A stretch of 10,215 bases of DNA from an uncultured Opitutia bacterium (GCA_903895475.1 CAITUF010000297.1:1-10215), one strand, 5' to 3'; shown: positions 1 to 6,439, counted from the stretch's first letter. Numbers and translations: made by a program. Notes: generated by a model from the sequence alone, not told the origin.

Positions 1-952
1 CGGTCGCGGCCGCAGCGCGGGCCAGTCCCAGGCACGGGTAGCGGGCGGGGTCGGGCGGCGACATCGTTAGGGCGAGTGCCTCTGCGAGGTTTAGTTGTGG
101 GGCGGGGCAGGGCAGCCGCCGCGGGAAGAGCAGGCAATCCTGAATCGGATAGGCCATGTGGGGCGGTGACAGTTGGGCCTGCAGGCTGCCATCGCTCAAC
201 GTCACCAGCGAGTGGATGATGCTCTGTGGGTGTACGACCACATCGATGCGGTTTTCGGGCAAGTCGAACAACCAGCGCGCCTCGATGACCTCGAGCCCCT
301 TATTGGCCATGGTGGCCGAATCGATGGTTACCTTCGGTCCCATATTCCAGTTGGGGTGCTGGAGGGCTTGGGCTACCGTCACGCGGGCGAGTTCGGCTAA
401 GGGCGTATTGCGGAAAGCGCCGCCCGAAGCCGTCAGGACGAGGCGGGCGATTTCGGTGCGATCTTTGCCGCGAAGTAATTGGTGAATCGCGTTATGTTCA
501 CTGTCGACGGGTAGCAACGTCGTGCCGGCCGCGCGGGCGGCGGCCGTGACGAACTTACCAGCCAGCACGAGCAGTTCCTTGTTGGCTAACGCCACGTGCT
601 TGCGGGCCTGCAGGGCGGCGAGGGTGGGGGCGAGCCCGGCGGTGCCGACGACCGCCGAGACGACCGTGTGGACCTCCGCGAGGCAGGCGACTTCGGTCAA
701 GCCCTCGGTCCCTTCCAGAATGCGCACCCCAGGGAATTCACCAGAAGCCCGAGCGGCCGCCGCGGCGGCGGGGTCCGCTAAGGCAATCGTCTTAACTTGG
801 AACTCTCTGACTGGGCCAATCAGTTCGCGCCAACGCGTGTGCGCTGCCAAGCTAGCCACGCGGAGTAAAGTCGGGTGGGCCCGGACAACCGCCAAGGTGG
901 TCGTGCCGATGGAGCCGGTGGCCCCGAGGATGGCGATAGCCCTAGATTCCAT
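1..952 (-). CDS. dxr: 1-deoxy-D-xylulose 5-phosphate reductoisomerase (3' end outside window)
   Basis: Cytosolic enzyme of the MEP pathway that converts DXP to 2-C-methyl-D-erythritol 4-phosphate using NADPH and a divalent metal. Seen on the minus strand: 317 codons of an expected ~390, with the 3' end cut by the window edge. The N-terminal Rossmann motif GATGSIG is at residues 10-16 and ANKE at 123-126. The metal-binding VDSEH is at 149-153, with D150 and E152 matching E. coli numbering. TASGGAF (174-180), HPNWNMGPKVTIDSATM-NKGLE (199-221), HPQS (241-244), MAYPIQ (266-271) and RYPCLGLA (304-311) follow. The ATG at 952 puts the Rossmann glycines at the usual distance from the N-terminus, and no Shine-Dalgarno sequence is visible before it. 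ANKELLV replaces the more usual ANKESLV, a minor substitution. The gene diverges from queF. Identification is very secure. Confidence 0.97.
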   Translation of the reverse strand, partial: MESRAIAILGATGSIGTTTLAVVRAHPTLLRVASLAAHTRWRELIGPVREFQVKTIALADPAAAAAARASGEFPGVRILEGTEGLTEVACLAEVHTVVSAVVGTAGLAPTLAALQARKHVALANKELLVLAGKFVTAAARAAGTTLLPVDSEHNAIHQLLRGKDRTEIARLVLTASGGAFRNTPLAELARVTVAQALQHPNWNMGPKVTIDSATMANKGLEVIEARWLFDLPENRIDVVVHPQSIIHSLVTLSDGSLQAQLSPPHMAYPIQDCLLFPRRLPCPAPQLNLAEALALTMSPPDPARYPCLGLARAAAAT

Positions 953-1076
953 GCACGCGTGGGTGATATGGAGGCAACCGCACCCGCCCGCCTAGGCAAG
1001 CCGGTTTCACCCCCTTCGGACCTCTTTCCTGCTTCTCCGCTGGACACTGGGGCAGGCTCTGCTTCCCTTGAGGCTC
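953..1076. promoter_or_regulatory. Divergent dxr/queF intergenic region
   Basis: These 124 bases separate two divergent genes, so promoters for both must lie here or in the flanking gene starts. I could not identify a convincing -35/-10 pair in either direction. I also saw no preQ1-riboswitch-like motif upstream of queF. A GAGG lies 4 bases before the queF ATG and is the only SD-like element near any start in the window. The function is inferred from gene orientation only. Confidence 0.4.
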
Positions 1077-1490
1077 ATGGCCACGCAGCCTCAAGACCTC
1101 ACCGGGCTTTCCCACCTCGGGAACACCCAAAACAAGCCCCAGCAGACGCTGGAGACCTTCCCGAACCGCAATGCCGGCCGGAACTACACCGTCGAGCTCT
1201 CGACGGACGAGTTCACCTGCCTCTGCCCGGCCACGGGCCAGCCCGACTTCGCTAAGATCACGATCCGCTACGTGCCAGGTCCGCGCATCGTCGAGTCCAA
1301 GTCGCTGAAACTCTATTACTGGAGCTACCGCCAGCAGGGCATGTTCCATGAGCACCTCACGAACAAGATCCTCGACGACCTCGTCGCGGCCGTTGATCCC
1401 ATCTGGTGTGAAGTCACGGGTGCCTTCGGCGTCCGTGGTGGTATTGGCATCACAGTGCGCGCCGAACACGGCAAAAAGCCTCAGGCGTGA
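1077..1490 (+). CDS. queF: NADPH-dependent 7-cyano-7-deazaguanine (preQ0) reductase, short QueF type
   Basis: Reduces the nitrile of preQ0 to preQ1 (a four-electron reduction by NADPH) in the biosynthesis of the tRNA wobble base queuosine. It acts in the cytosol. The 137-residue protein is the short, single-domain (B. subtilis-like) form of the T-fold family. The active-site C50 lies in FTCLCPATGQPDF with D57 seven residues on. The family signature ESKSLKLY is at 73-80, FHE with E92 at 90-92, and GGI near the C-terminus. C50, D57 and E92 keep exactly the spacing of the B. subtilis catalytic residues. I chose the ATG at 1077. An in-frame TTG at 1068 would add only three residues. It is the first gene of a probable operon, and its TGA stop overlaps the GTG start of the recombinase gene. 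Confidence 0.95.
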   Translation: MATQPQDLTGLSHLGNTQNKPQQTLETFPNRNAGRNYTVELSTDEFTCLCPATGQPDFAKITIRYVPGPRIVESKSLKLYYWSYRQQGMFHEHLTNKILDDLVAAVDPIWCEVTGAFGVRGGIGITVRAEHGKKPQA

Positions 1491-2428
1491 AGCCAAGCCC
1501 CGTCCAGTCTGACGACGACGGGGAACCGACCGATTGGCCGGGCTTTAAGGAAGTCTCCGACTACCTGACCCGGCAGTTGGCCAGCCGCCGCCTCGCTCCG
1601 CGCACGTGCCTGACCTATGGCCGTTCGCTTAAGGGCTTTGCGCTGTGGATGAAGTCCAATGGGGTCTGGGATGGCGATTGGTCGCGGCTCACCGCGCGTA
1701 ACCTCCGCGACTTCGTCATTGAGCGTCAGCAGACGCATCAACGCACCTCGGTACATAATCAGGTTTCGGCCTTGCGTGCGTTCTTGGCGGACCTCCGGGA
1801 GCGTGGTGGCATCACCTCGACGCCGGCAGCGGGGCTCGTCTTGCCGAAGTTGCCGCGCTCATTGCCGAAGTTCCTGACCGAGCCGCAGGCCGAAGCTTTA
1901 TTGGAGGCGGGTTCACTAGAAGAACAGACCCCGACGGTGGAGGCGCGCGACCAAGCGGTCTTAGAGTTACTCTATGGCGGCGGCCTCCGCGTGTCGGAAC
2001 TCTGCGGCATCAACGGCGGCGACTTGGACCTCTCTTCTGGCCTCGTGCGGCTGATGGGGAAGGGCTCGAAGGAACGCGTTGTCCCGGTCGGCGAAACCGC
2101 TTTGGCCGCGGTGCGGACTTACTTGGCCTTGCGTGGGCAGCCCGTGCGGGGCGAACCACTACTCTTGGCTTCGCGCGGCGGGTCGATGTATCCGCGCGCT
2201 GTCCAGCTCATGTTGAAGCGCAAGCTCGCGGTGGCGGGGCTACCGGCGGACCTGACCCCGCACAAGCTCCGTCACGCTTGCGCCACGCACCTCTTGGCGA
2301 ACGGTGCGGACCTCCGTCTCGTCCAGGAACAACTCGGCCACGCCTCGCTTTCGACGACGCAAATCTATACGCACCTCACCGTCTCGAAACTCCGTGACGT
2401 GCACCGCAAGGCCCATCCACGGGCTTAA
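1487..2428 (+). CDS. xerC: XerC/XerD-type tyrosine recombinase
   Basis: Site-specific tyrosine recombinase of the Xer family, expected to resolve chromosome dimers at dif with a partner recombinase at the septum. The 313-residue protein has a SAM-like core-binding domain (~20-110) and a catalytic domain (~125-305). All catalytic residues are present: R168 (GLRVSEL), K192 (GKGSKER), H259 and R262 (HKLRH), H285 (LGHAS) and nucleophile Y294 (IYTH). The spacings R-K 24, H-R 3, R-H 23 and H-Y 9 match E. coli XerD. The start is GTG inside the GTGA that also holds the queF stop, implying translational coupling. The next in-frame ATG (residue 55) would delete part of the DNA-binding domain. HACATHLL replaces the usual HSFATHLL. 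Sequence inspection cannot decide between XerC and XerD, so the symbol is tentative. Nothing nearby suggests an integron or phage integrase. Confidence 0.9.
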   Translation: MKPSPVQSDDDGEPTDWPGFKEVSDYLTRQLASRRLAPRTCLTYGRSLKGFALWMKSNGVWDGDWSRLTARNLRDFVIERQQTHQRTSVHNQVSALRAFLADLRERGGITSTPAAGLVLPKLPRSLPKFLTEPQAEALLEAGSLEEQTPTVEARDQAVLELLYGGGLRVSELCGINGGDLDLSSGLVRLMGKGSKERVVPVGETALAAVRTYLALRGQPVRGEPLLLASRGGSMYPRAVQLMLKRKLAVAGLPADLTPHKLRHACATHLLANGADLRLVQEQLGHASLSTTQIYTHLTVSKLRDVHRKAHPRA

Positions 2429-2431
2429 GCC

Positions 2432-3301
2432 ATGCTTTCCGAAACCGCTCCTGCTAAACTCAACCTCTCGCTCGCCATTACCGGTCGGCGCGCGGATGGC
2501 TTTCATGAACTCATTAGTTTAGTCGCGTCCTTGGAACTCGCGGACACCTTGGAATTCACGCCCGGTGGTGCCTGGCGCTTGACCTGCGATGATGCCAGTT
2601 TGCCCGTCGACGGCACGAACCTCGTACTCAAAGCGGCGGAAGCCTATCGTCGCCATCGACCGGAAGTCGCGTCCGGGTATTTCCATCTCAGCAAGAAAGT
2701 CCCGAGTGGTGCTGGCTTGGGCGGTGGCAGTTCGGATGCGGCGGCCGCTTTGCGTATCCTTGATCGCACCGTGGCGCAGCCCTTGGGCCTGGCCGCCCTG
2801 GAAGTCATCGCCGCGGAAATCGGTTCGGACTGTCCCTATTTTGTCCGCGGACAACCCGCGGTAATGCGGGGCCGAGGGGAGCGCCTGGAGTCGATTCCGG
2901 CCGCGGCCCGCGAAGCTTTGGCTGGTCGGAGGGTCTTGGTGGCTAAACCCCCGTTTAGCGTCCCGACCCCGGAGGCGTACGGCCTTTTGGTGAAGACGGC
3001 CGCTTATGTGGATGCGGCCACGGCGGACGCGGCCCTCGCCGAGTGGCTGGCCCAGCCGGTGCGCGACCCCTCTTCGCTGGGGAATACCTTAGCTGAGCCT
3101 GTTTTCGGGAAATACCTCGCCTTACCGACCGCTTTAGAAGCCCTCTCGCAGAGCATGGGTGTTGTCTTCCGGATGACTGGGAGTGGGAGTGCCTGTTTTG
3201 CGTTTTACACCGATGGAGCCGAGTCGGAATCCATTAGGCAGGCCTTAATCCAGCAGTGGGGGATTGGAACCTGGTTTTGCGATACCCGCATTTCGGCGTA
3301 G
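2432..3301 (+). CDS. ispE: 4-diphosphocytidyl-2-C-methyl-D-erythritol kinase
   Basis: GHMP-family kinase of the MEP isoprenoid pathway that phosphorylates the 2-hydroxyl of CDP-ME using ATP. The 289-residue length is typical (E. coli 283). The N-terminal APAKLNL segment carries K9, followed by GRRADGFHEL (18-27). The glycine-rich ATP loop PSGAGLGGGSSDAAAAL begins at residue 91. GSDCPYF (131-137) carries D133, the probable catalytic base. A C-terminal GHMP motif, MTGSGSACFAFY, is also present. The ATG lies 3 bases after the recombinase stop with no SD sequence, so it is probably translated from the same polycistronic mRNA. Its pathway partner dxr lies on the other strand about 1.5 kb away. Confidence 0.96.
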   Translation: MLSETAPAKLNLSLAITGRRADGFHELISLVASLELADTLEFTPGGAWRLTCDDASLPVDGTNLVLKAAEAYRRHRPEVASGYFHLSKKVPSGAGLGGGSSDAAAALRILDRTVAQPLGLAALEVIAAEIGSDCPYFVRGQPAVMRGRGERLESIPAAAREALAGRRVLVAKPPFSVPTPEAYGLLVKTAAYVDAATADAALAEWLAQPVRDPSSLGNTLAEPVFGKYLALPTALEALSQSMGVVFRMTGSGSACFAFYTDGAESESIRQALIQQWGIGTWFCDTRISA

Positions 3302-3356
3302 TTTCGGCTTTACTGCGGGCTAACGCCTCGCCTAGATGCCAGCCACCAACCAAACT

Positions 3357-3455
3357 ATGGGAAGCCTCAAGAAAAAGCGTCGTCTGAAGATGAACAAGCA
3401 TAAGCGCCGTAAGCGCTCGAAGGATTCTCGCCATAAGAAGCGTTTGTGGGGTTGA
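3357..3455 (+). CDS. bS22/mS38-like small ribosomal subunit protein (AURKAIP1/COX24 domain)
   Basis: Very small basic protein of 32 residues, starting MGSLKKKRRLKMNKHKRRKR. This matches the pattern of the COX24_C/AURKAIP1 family, whose members include mitochondrial mS38 and the mycobacterial ribosomal protein bS22 (similar MGS-[VL]-x-KKRRKRM start). The family binds the decoding-side region of the small ribosomal subunit rRNA. More than half of the residues are Lys or Arg. The ATG at 3357 is preceded by a C/A-rich leader without an SD sequence. A strong GC hairpin begins 30 bases after the stop and probably ends transcription. The gene is easily missed by gene callers because of its length. 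Family assignment is by recognition. A role as a ribosomal protein in this organism is inferred. Confidence 0.82.
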   Translation: MGSLKKKRRLKMNKHKRRKRSKDSRHKKRLWG

Positions 3456-3485
3456 TCTGACCCCGCAAGGTCTCAAACCCAAGCA

Positions 3486-3520
3486 CGGGCGGCCAATTTG
3501 GCCGCCCGACTTGTTTTCGG
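3486..3520 (+). terminator. Hairpin terminator after the bS22-like gene
   Basis: A perfect inverted repeat, CGGGCGGCCAA (3486-3496) and TTGGCCGCCCG (3498-3508), gives a 9-11 bp GC-rich stem. It is followed by ACTTGTTTTC, a short imperfect T-tract. It lies 30 bases after the stop of the small ribosomal protein gene and before rpmG. Intrinsic termination is likely, though the T-tract is weak. Confidence 0.7.
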
Positions 3521-3575
3521 GCTTGCTCCACCCCCTTTCACCCCCCAAGTCTGACCCCTCACCACACCTAAAACC

Positions 3576-3746
3576 ATGGCCCGCGAAACCATTATCATCG
3601 AGTGCACCGAAGCCCGTAAGGAAGGTAAGAACCCCTCCCGTTACATGACCACTCGTAACAAGAAGCTTACCCAGGAGAAAGTTGAGCTCAAGAAGTACAA
3701 CCCCTCCCTCCGCCGCCACACGCTGCACAAGGAAATCAAGGGCTAA
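3576..3746 (+). CDS. rpmG: 50S ribosomal protein L33 (bL33), zinc-free form
   Basis: Protein of the large ribosomal subunit near the E site, 56 residues, which is the normal length. Recognisable features are the RETIIIECTEARKEG start, the SRYMTTRNKK core (21-30), LELKKY-like KVELKKYNP (36-43) and the RRHTLHKEIKG end (46-56). Only one cysteine (C10) remains, so the two CxxC zinc-binding pairs of the C+ paralog are absent and this is the C- form, independent of zinc. The ATG at 3576 follows a pyrimidine/A-rich leader with no SD sequence, although the product should be highly expressed. It is flanked by hairpins on both sides and is therefore probably its own transcription unit. Confidence 0.95.
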   Translation: MARETIIIECTEARKEGKNPSRYMTTRNKKLTQEKVELKKYNPSLRRHTLHKEIKG

Positions 3747-3770
3747 CCCCTTTCTTTCCCTGTAAAGACC

Positions 3771-3806
3771 GAAGGCCGATGCATCTGCATCGGCCTTCTG
3801 CTTTTA
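3771..3806 (+). terminator. Strong intrinsic terminator of rpmG, possibly bidirectional
   Basis: A perfect 13-base inverted repeat, GAAGGCCGATGCA (3771-3783) and TGCATCGGCCTTC (3786-3798), is followed by TGCTTTT. It sits 25 bases past the rpmG stop and just past the 3' end of the convergent small minus-strand gene. On the minus strand the trailing sequence also has a short T run, so one hairpin may serve both directions. Confidence 0.85.
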
Positions 3807-3823
3807 AGCCCTGCGGGTGGGCC

Positions 3824-4042
3824 TTAACCGGCTTGGCCGACGCGGCGCTCGGAGCGCCAGCGGGCCCGATGGTGACGCTTCCAGTCGATCATCGCTCGTT
3901 CGAAGCCGATGTCCTGGCCGGCCTTTTCGGACTCAATCCATTTATGGCGAAGGATCTCTTCGCGTTCGGCGAGGAATTCGGCGTAAAGCGACGACCGCGC
4001 CGCCAATTCGGCGTCTTCGTGCGGTGTCGATTCTTCCTTCAT
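3824..4042 (-). CDS. Small uncharacterised charged protein
   Basis: I do not recognise this 72-residue protein with confidence. It is very charged and probably helical and soluble: an acidic N-terminus (KEESTPHEDAEL), then a conserved-looking block, HKWIESEKAGQDIGFERA (33-50), and a basic end rich in Arg and Trp. The W-x-x-SE-x-AG-x-D-[IV]-G pattern reminds me of the C-terminal segment of DUF4032-type proteins. I recall that link from memory and have not tested it. No cysteines, signal peptide or membrane span are present. It lies 57 bases downstream of mrp on the same strand and could share its transcript, with a hairpin in the gap. Overlapping plus-strand frames lack any protein-like character, which supports the minus-strand call. 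Confidence 0.62.
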   Translation of the reverse strand: MKEESTPHEDAELAARSSLYAEFLAEREEILRHKWIESEKAGQDIGFERAMIDWKRHHRARWRSERRVGQAG

Positions 4043-4068
4043 TCTTATCTTAGTTAATAGCTTCGAGG

Positions 4069-4099
4069 CAGGTTTGGCAAGCCGGTCGTCACAAACCTG
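4069..4099 (-). other. Inverted repeat directly after the mrp stop
   Basis: CAGGTTTG (4069-4076) and CAAACCTG (4092-4099) form an 8-bp perfect stem with a 15-base loop, starting immediately after the mrp stop codon. No T-tract follows in the mrp direction, so it is not a classical terminator. It may be a weak attenuator or mRNA-stabilising hairpin between mrp and the downstream small gene, or chance. Confidence 0.35.
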
Positions 4100-5179
4100 T
4101 CACGAAACGGGGACGAGTTTTCGCAAGACTGTGAGCGCGACCGACTTGAAGACGCGGGCGGCGTTGCTGTCGGGGTGGCTGATGACGACGGGGATACCGT
4201 GGTCGCCCCCTTGACGGACCGCTGGGTCGAGCGGGACTTCGCCGAGTAGCTCGGTATGGAGTGCGGTGGCGACCTTCAGGCCGCCGCCTTGACCGAACAG
4301 GTATTGCCGTTGGCCGTCGGGACCTTCGAAGTGGCTCATATTTTCGGCGACCCCGAGGATGGGCACGCCCACCTTCTCAAACATCGCCGCGCCGCGGAGG
4401 GCGACGGCGACTGCGGCCGTCTGCGGGGTGGTCACGATGACGGCCCCGCTCAAGGCCATGGCTTGGGCGATGGATAGCTGGGCGTCGCCAGTGCCTGGGG
4501 GGAGGTCGATCAGTAATACGTCCAGTTCGCCCCAGCGGACGTTGGTTGCGAACTGGGAAATCGTTTTCATGATCATCGGCCCGCGCCAGACCACTGGGGC
4601 ATCGGCTTCGATGAGCAGCCCCATGGATATGACCTTCACCCCGAAGTTCTCCACTGGTAGGAGTACCTCGCCTTCCATTTCAGGGCGGGCGTTGATGCCG
4701 ATCATGAGGGGGACCGACGGGCCGTAGATATCGCAATCCATCAACCCGACGCGGTTCGGCCGACCCTGCTCGGTGAGGGAGCGGGCGAGGGCGCAGGCGA
4801 GGTTGACAGCGAAAGTCGACTTACCGACCCCGCCTTTACCGCTGGCGATGGCGACGATGTGCTTCACCTGGCCCACGCCGGCGTTCGCGGGCAGCTTGAT
4901 CTCGGCCGCGGCGGCGCCGGGGGCGGCCTTGGGGACCGTAACCGTGATGGCGATCTCGGGGTCGACGGCCCCGGCGGCCTTGAGCACGGCTTCAATCTCG
5001 TCGTACAGCTGCTTGGGAATCTTGGGGTCCGCCGTCGTGACGGCTAGGCCGACCGTTACCTTACCCTCCGGGGTGACCTCAATCCCGCGCAGCAGGCCGA
5101 AGGAGACGATATCACGGCTGAAGCCCGGGTAGCGGACTTGGCCGAGGGCCTTTTGGACGGAATCCTTATCGAGCGGCAT
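4100..5179 (-). CDS. mrp: Mrp/ApbC/NBP35-family iron-sulfur carrier P-loop ATPase
   Basis: Cytosolic MinD-like ATPase that in characterised family members binds and transfers Fe-S clusters to apoproteins. The 359-residue protein has an N-terminal MIP18/DUF59 domain (~5-85), a short Ala/Pro linker (~84-105) and the ATPase domain. The deviant Walker A motif SGKGGVGKST is at 113-122, DCDIYGPS at 148-155, the Walker B-like LLIDLPPGTGD at 222-232 and ENMSHF at 279-284. The CxxC that normally follows ENMS and bridges a 4Fe-4S cluster in the dimer is absent: GPDGQRQYLFGQGGG stands there. The whole protein has only two cysteines, C129 and C149. The ATG at 5179 gives a canonical N-terminus. The gene diverges from the TolB-like gene. 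Family assignment is certain, but classical cluster carriage is doubtful. Confidence 0.93.
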   Translation of the reverse strand: MPLDKDSVQKALGQVRYPGFSRDIVSFGLLRGIEVTPEGKVTVGLAVTTADPKIPKQLYDEIEAVLKAAGAVDPEIAITVTVPKAAPGAAAAEIKLPANAGVGQVKHIVAIASGKGGVGKSTFAVNLACALARSLTEQGRPNRVGLMDCDIYGPSVPLMIGINARPEMEGEVLLPVENFGVKVISMGLLIEADAPVVWRGPMIMKTISQFATNVRWGELDVLLIDLPPGTGDAQLSIAQAMALSGAVIVTTPQTAAVAVALRGAAMFEKVGVPILGVAENMSHFEGPDGQRQYLFGQGGGLKVATALHTELLGEVPLDPAVRQGGDHGIPVVISHPDSNAARVFKSVALTVLRKLVPVS

Positions 5180-5236
5180 GAGGAGGATTGAAGTCCCGCC
5201 CCACCTTAGGTCAAACTGCTATCGCTCTTACTATCC
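5180..5236. promoter_or_regulatory. Divergent mrp/TolB-like intergenic region
   Basis: Only 57 bases separate the two divergent start codons, so promoters for both genes must overlap or extend into coding sequence. No good -35/-10 pair and no SD sequence are visible for either gene. A TACTAT box at 5229-5234 lies too close to the plus-strand ATG to act as its -10 unless the mRNA starts inside the gene. Confidence 0.35.
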
Positions 5237-6439
5237 ATGAAGTTCATCCGTCGCTCGCTGGGGCTCCTTTCTCTCTTGGCCTTGGGCCTTCTTCCGGCCT
5301 CCGCTCAGAATCGCGTCGTCGTCAACGACAGCATCGATGCCTTAATGAAGCAGGGAATCGTGCCGGTGACCGTGGTGAGCGATGACGCCACCATTGGTCA
5401 GCTGGTTACTTTCGCCTTGAGTGCCCACGGCGCTTTCAGCGTCCGGACTAACTCTTCGGTCCGCGTCACTGTTGGTCGGACGGGGACCACGGCCGTGGTC
5501 GCCTGTGATCACCCCAGCTTTGCTTTTCAAACCACGATTGAAGCGCGCGATCAAGATGACCTCGCCTTACGTGTCGCCGACGCCGCCGTCGTTGGCCTGG
5601 GCCGGGCTTGGAAGTTGAAGCCGCTCTTCGCGGCGACCAAGGTCGCCTTTGTCTCCAAGTTCACTGGTAACCAGGAGATCTACACTACGAACCTCGTGCA
5701 CTCGAAAACCTCGCGTATCACGAACCTGCGTAATACCAGTCACTCGCCCCGCTGGAATCAAGACGGCACACGCCTGACCTTCATCACTTCGGCGATGACT
5801 GGCTTCCCGGAAATCTATTCCACTAACGGTATCGGCAATCCTCGTGGCGTCGTCACCAACGTGCGCGGCGCCCTCGGAGCGGCCAGTTCGGGTCCGGATG
5901 GACGCTTGGCCTTTGCCTCCTCGAATCGGAGCAATATGGATGTCTACGTTGCTAGTGCCGATGGTTCGGGCGCGCGCGTCGTGGTGTCCACGCCGGACAT
6001 CGATGCGGACCCCTCGTGGTCGCCGGACGGCACGCGCCTTGTACTCACCAGTGGACCGAATAGTCGGCCGGGAATTTATGTTTGCTCCCTCGCAGGGGGT
6101 GGCCTGTCGCGCCTGTCGACGGGCTATGGTTACGCTGCGGAGCCGCGTTGGAATCCCGTAGAAACGAGCCTCATTGTTTTCACTTTCCAGTCCGGCGGCT
6201 TACACTTGGCCGTCGCCGACCTCCAGTCTGGGGCCATCACCCCCGTGCCGGCGACTTCGGCCATGAGTTTTTCGCGCAGCTCATGGTGTGCGGACGGACG
6301 CCATGTCGTCGCCACGCAGTCGCTGAACTCGCAATCGTGGATTGCAATTGTTGATACGAAGACGGGCAAGGCCACGCGCCTCAGCGATAGCAAACTCGGC
6401 GAGTGTTCGCAGCCGGACTGCTTCGTACCTCGCAACTAG
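5237..6439 (+). CDS. TolB-like exported beta-propeller protein
   Basis: The 400-residue periplasmic protein has a clear signal peptide: MKFIRR, a hydrophobic core of leucines, then ASA-Q, cleaved after A23. Residues ~24-130 form an N-terminal region ending in an ADAAVVGLG helix and FAATKVAFVS, as in the TolB N-domain/propeller junction. From ~134 follow about five or six PD40/WD40-like blades. They carry the repeating pattern [SDE]P-W-x-x-DGTRL, at SPRWNQDGTRL (170-180), GPDGRLAF (219-226), DPSWSPDGTRLVL (258-270), EPRWNPVET (302-310) and SSWCADGRHV (348-357). Length and layout fit TolB (~430), which links outer membrane and peptidoglycan through Pal. However, no tolQRA or pal gene adjoins it, so the Tol-Pal role is inferred. 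C90, C283, C351, C390 and C395 are unusual for TolB and could form disulfides. Confidence 0.85.
   Translation: MKFIRRSLGLLSLLALGLLPASAQNRVVVNDSIDALMKQGIVPVTVVSDDATIGQLVTFALSAHGAFSVRTNSSVRVTVGRTGTTAVVACDHPSFAFQTTIEARDQDDLALRVADAAVVGLGRAWKLKPLFAATKVAFVSKFTGNQEIYTTNLVHSKTSRITNLRNTSHSPRWNQDGTRLTFITSAMTGFPEIYSTNGIGNPRGVVTNVRGALGAASSGPDGRLAFASSNRSNMDVYVASADGSGARVVVSTPDIDADPSWSPDGTRLVLTSGPNSRPGIYVCSLAGGGLSRLSTGYGYAAEPRWNPVETSLIVFTFQSGGLHLAVADLQSGAITPVPATSAMSFSRSSWCADGRHVVATQSLNSQSWIAIVDTKTGKATRLSDSKLGECSQPDCFVPRN

Noticed and set aside
522..995. 157-residue plus-strand frame (with neighbours at 156-485 and 173-400)
   Set aside because: These lie antisense to dxr, which is continuous and fully motif-bearing on the minus strand. 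The Ala/Arg-rich translations are typical of GC-rich shadow frames.
953..1076. preQ1 riboswitch in front of queF
   Set aside because: I could not find the preQ1-I hairpin plus A-rich tail pattern in the leader, and the region is C/T-rich.
942..1496. 184-residue minus-strand open frame across queF
   Set aside because: It is the antisense shadow of queF, whose catalytic motifs are unambiguous. The minus translation shows no family features and overlaps the real dxr start in another frame.
1487..2428. Recombinase as an integrase of a mobile element
   Set aside because: Length and spacing fit housekeeping Xer, it is translationally coupled into a core-gene operon, and no tRNA, direct repeats or cargo genes lie nearby.
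3779..4057. Plus-strand frames of 78 and 92 residues after rpmG
   Set aside because: They start in or next to the rpmG terminator hairpin and their translations look random. The minus-strand 72-residue protein has a more natural composition.
5229..5234. TACTAT as the -10 box of the TolB-like gene
   Set aside because: It ends three bases before the ATG, has no matching -35 at 17-18 bases, and would place the transcript start inside the coding sequence.
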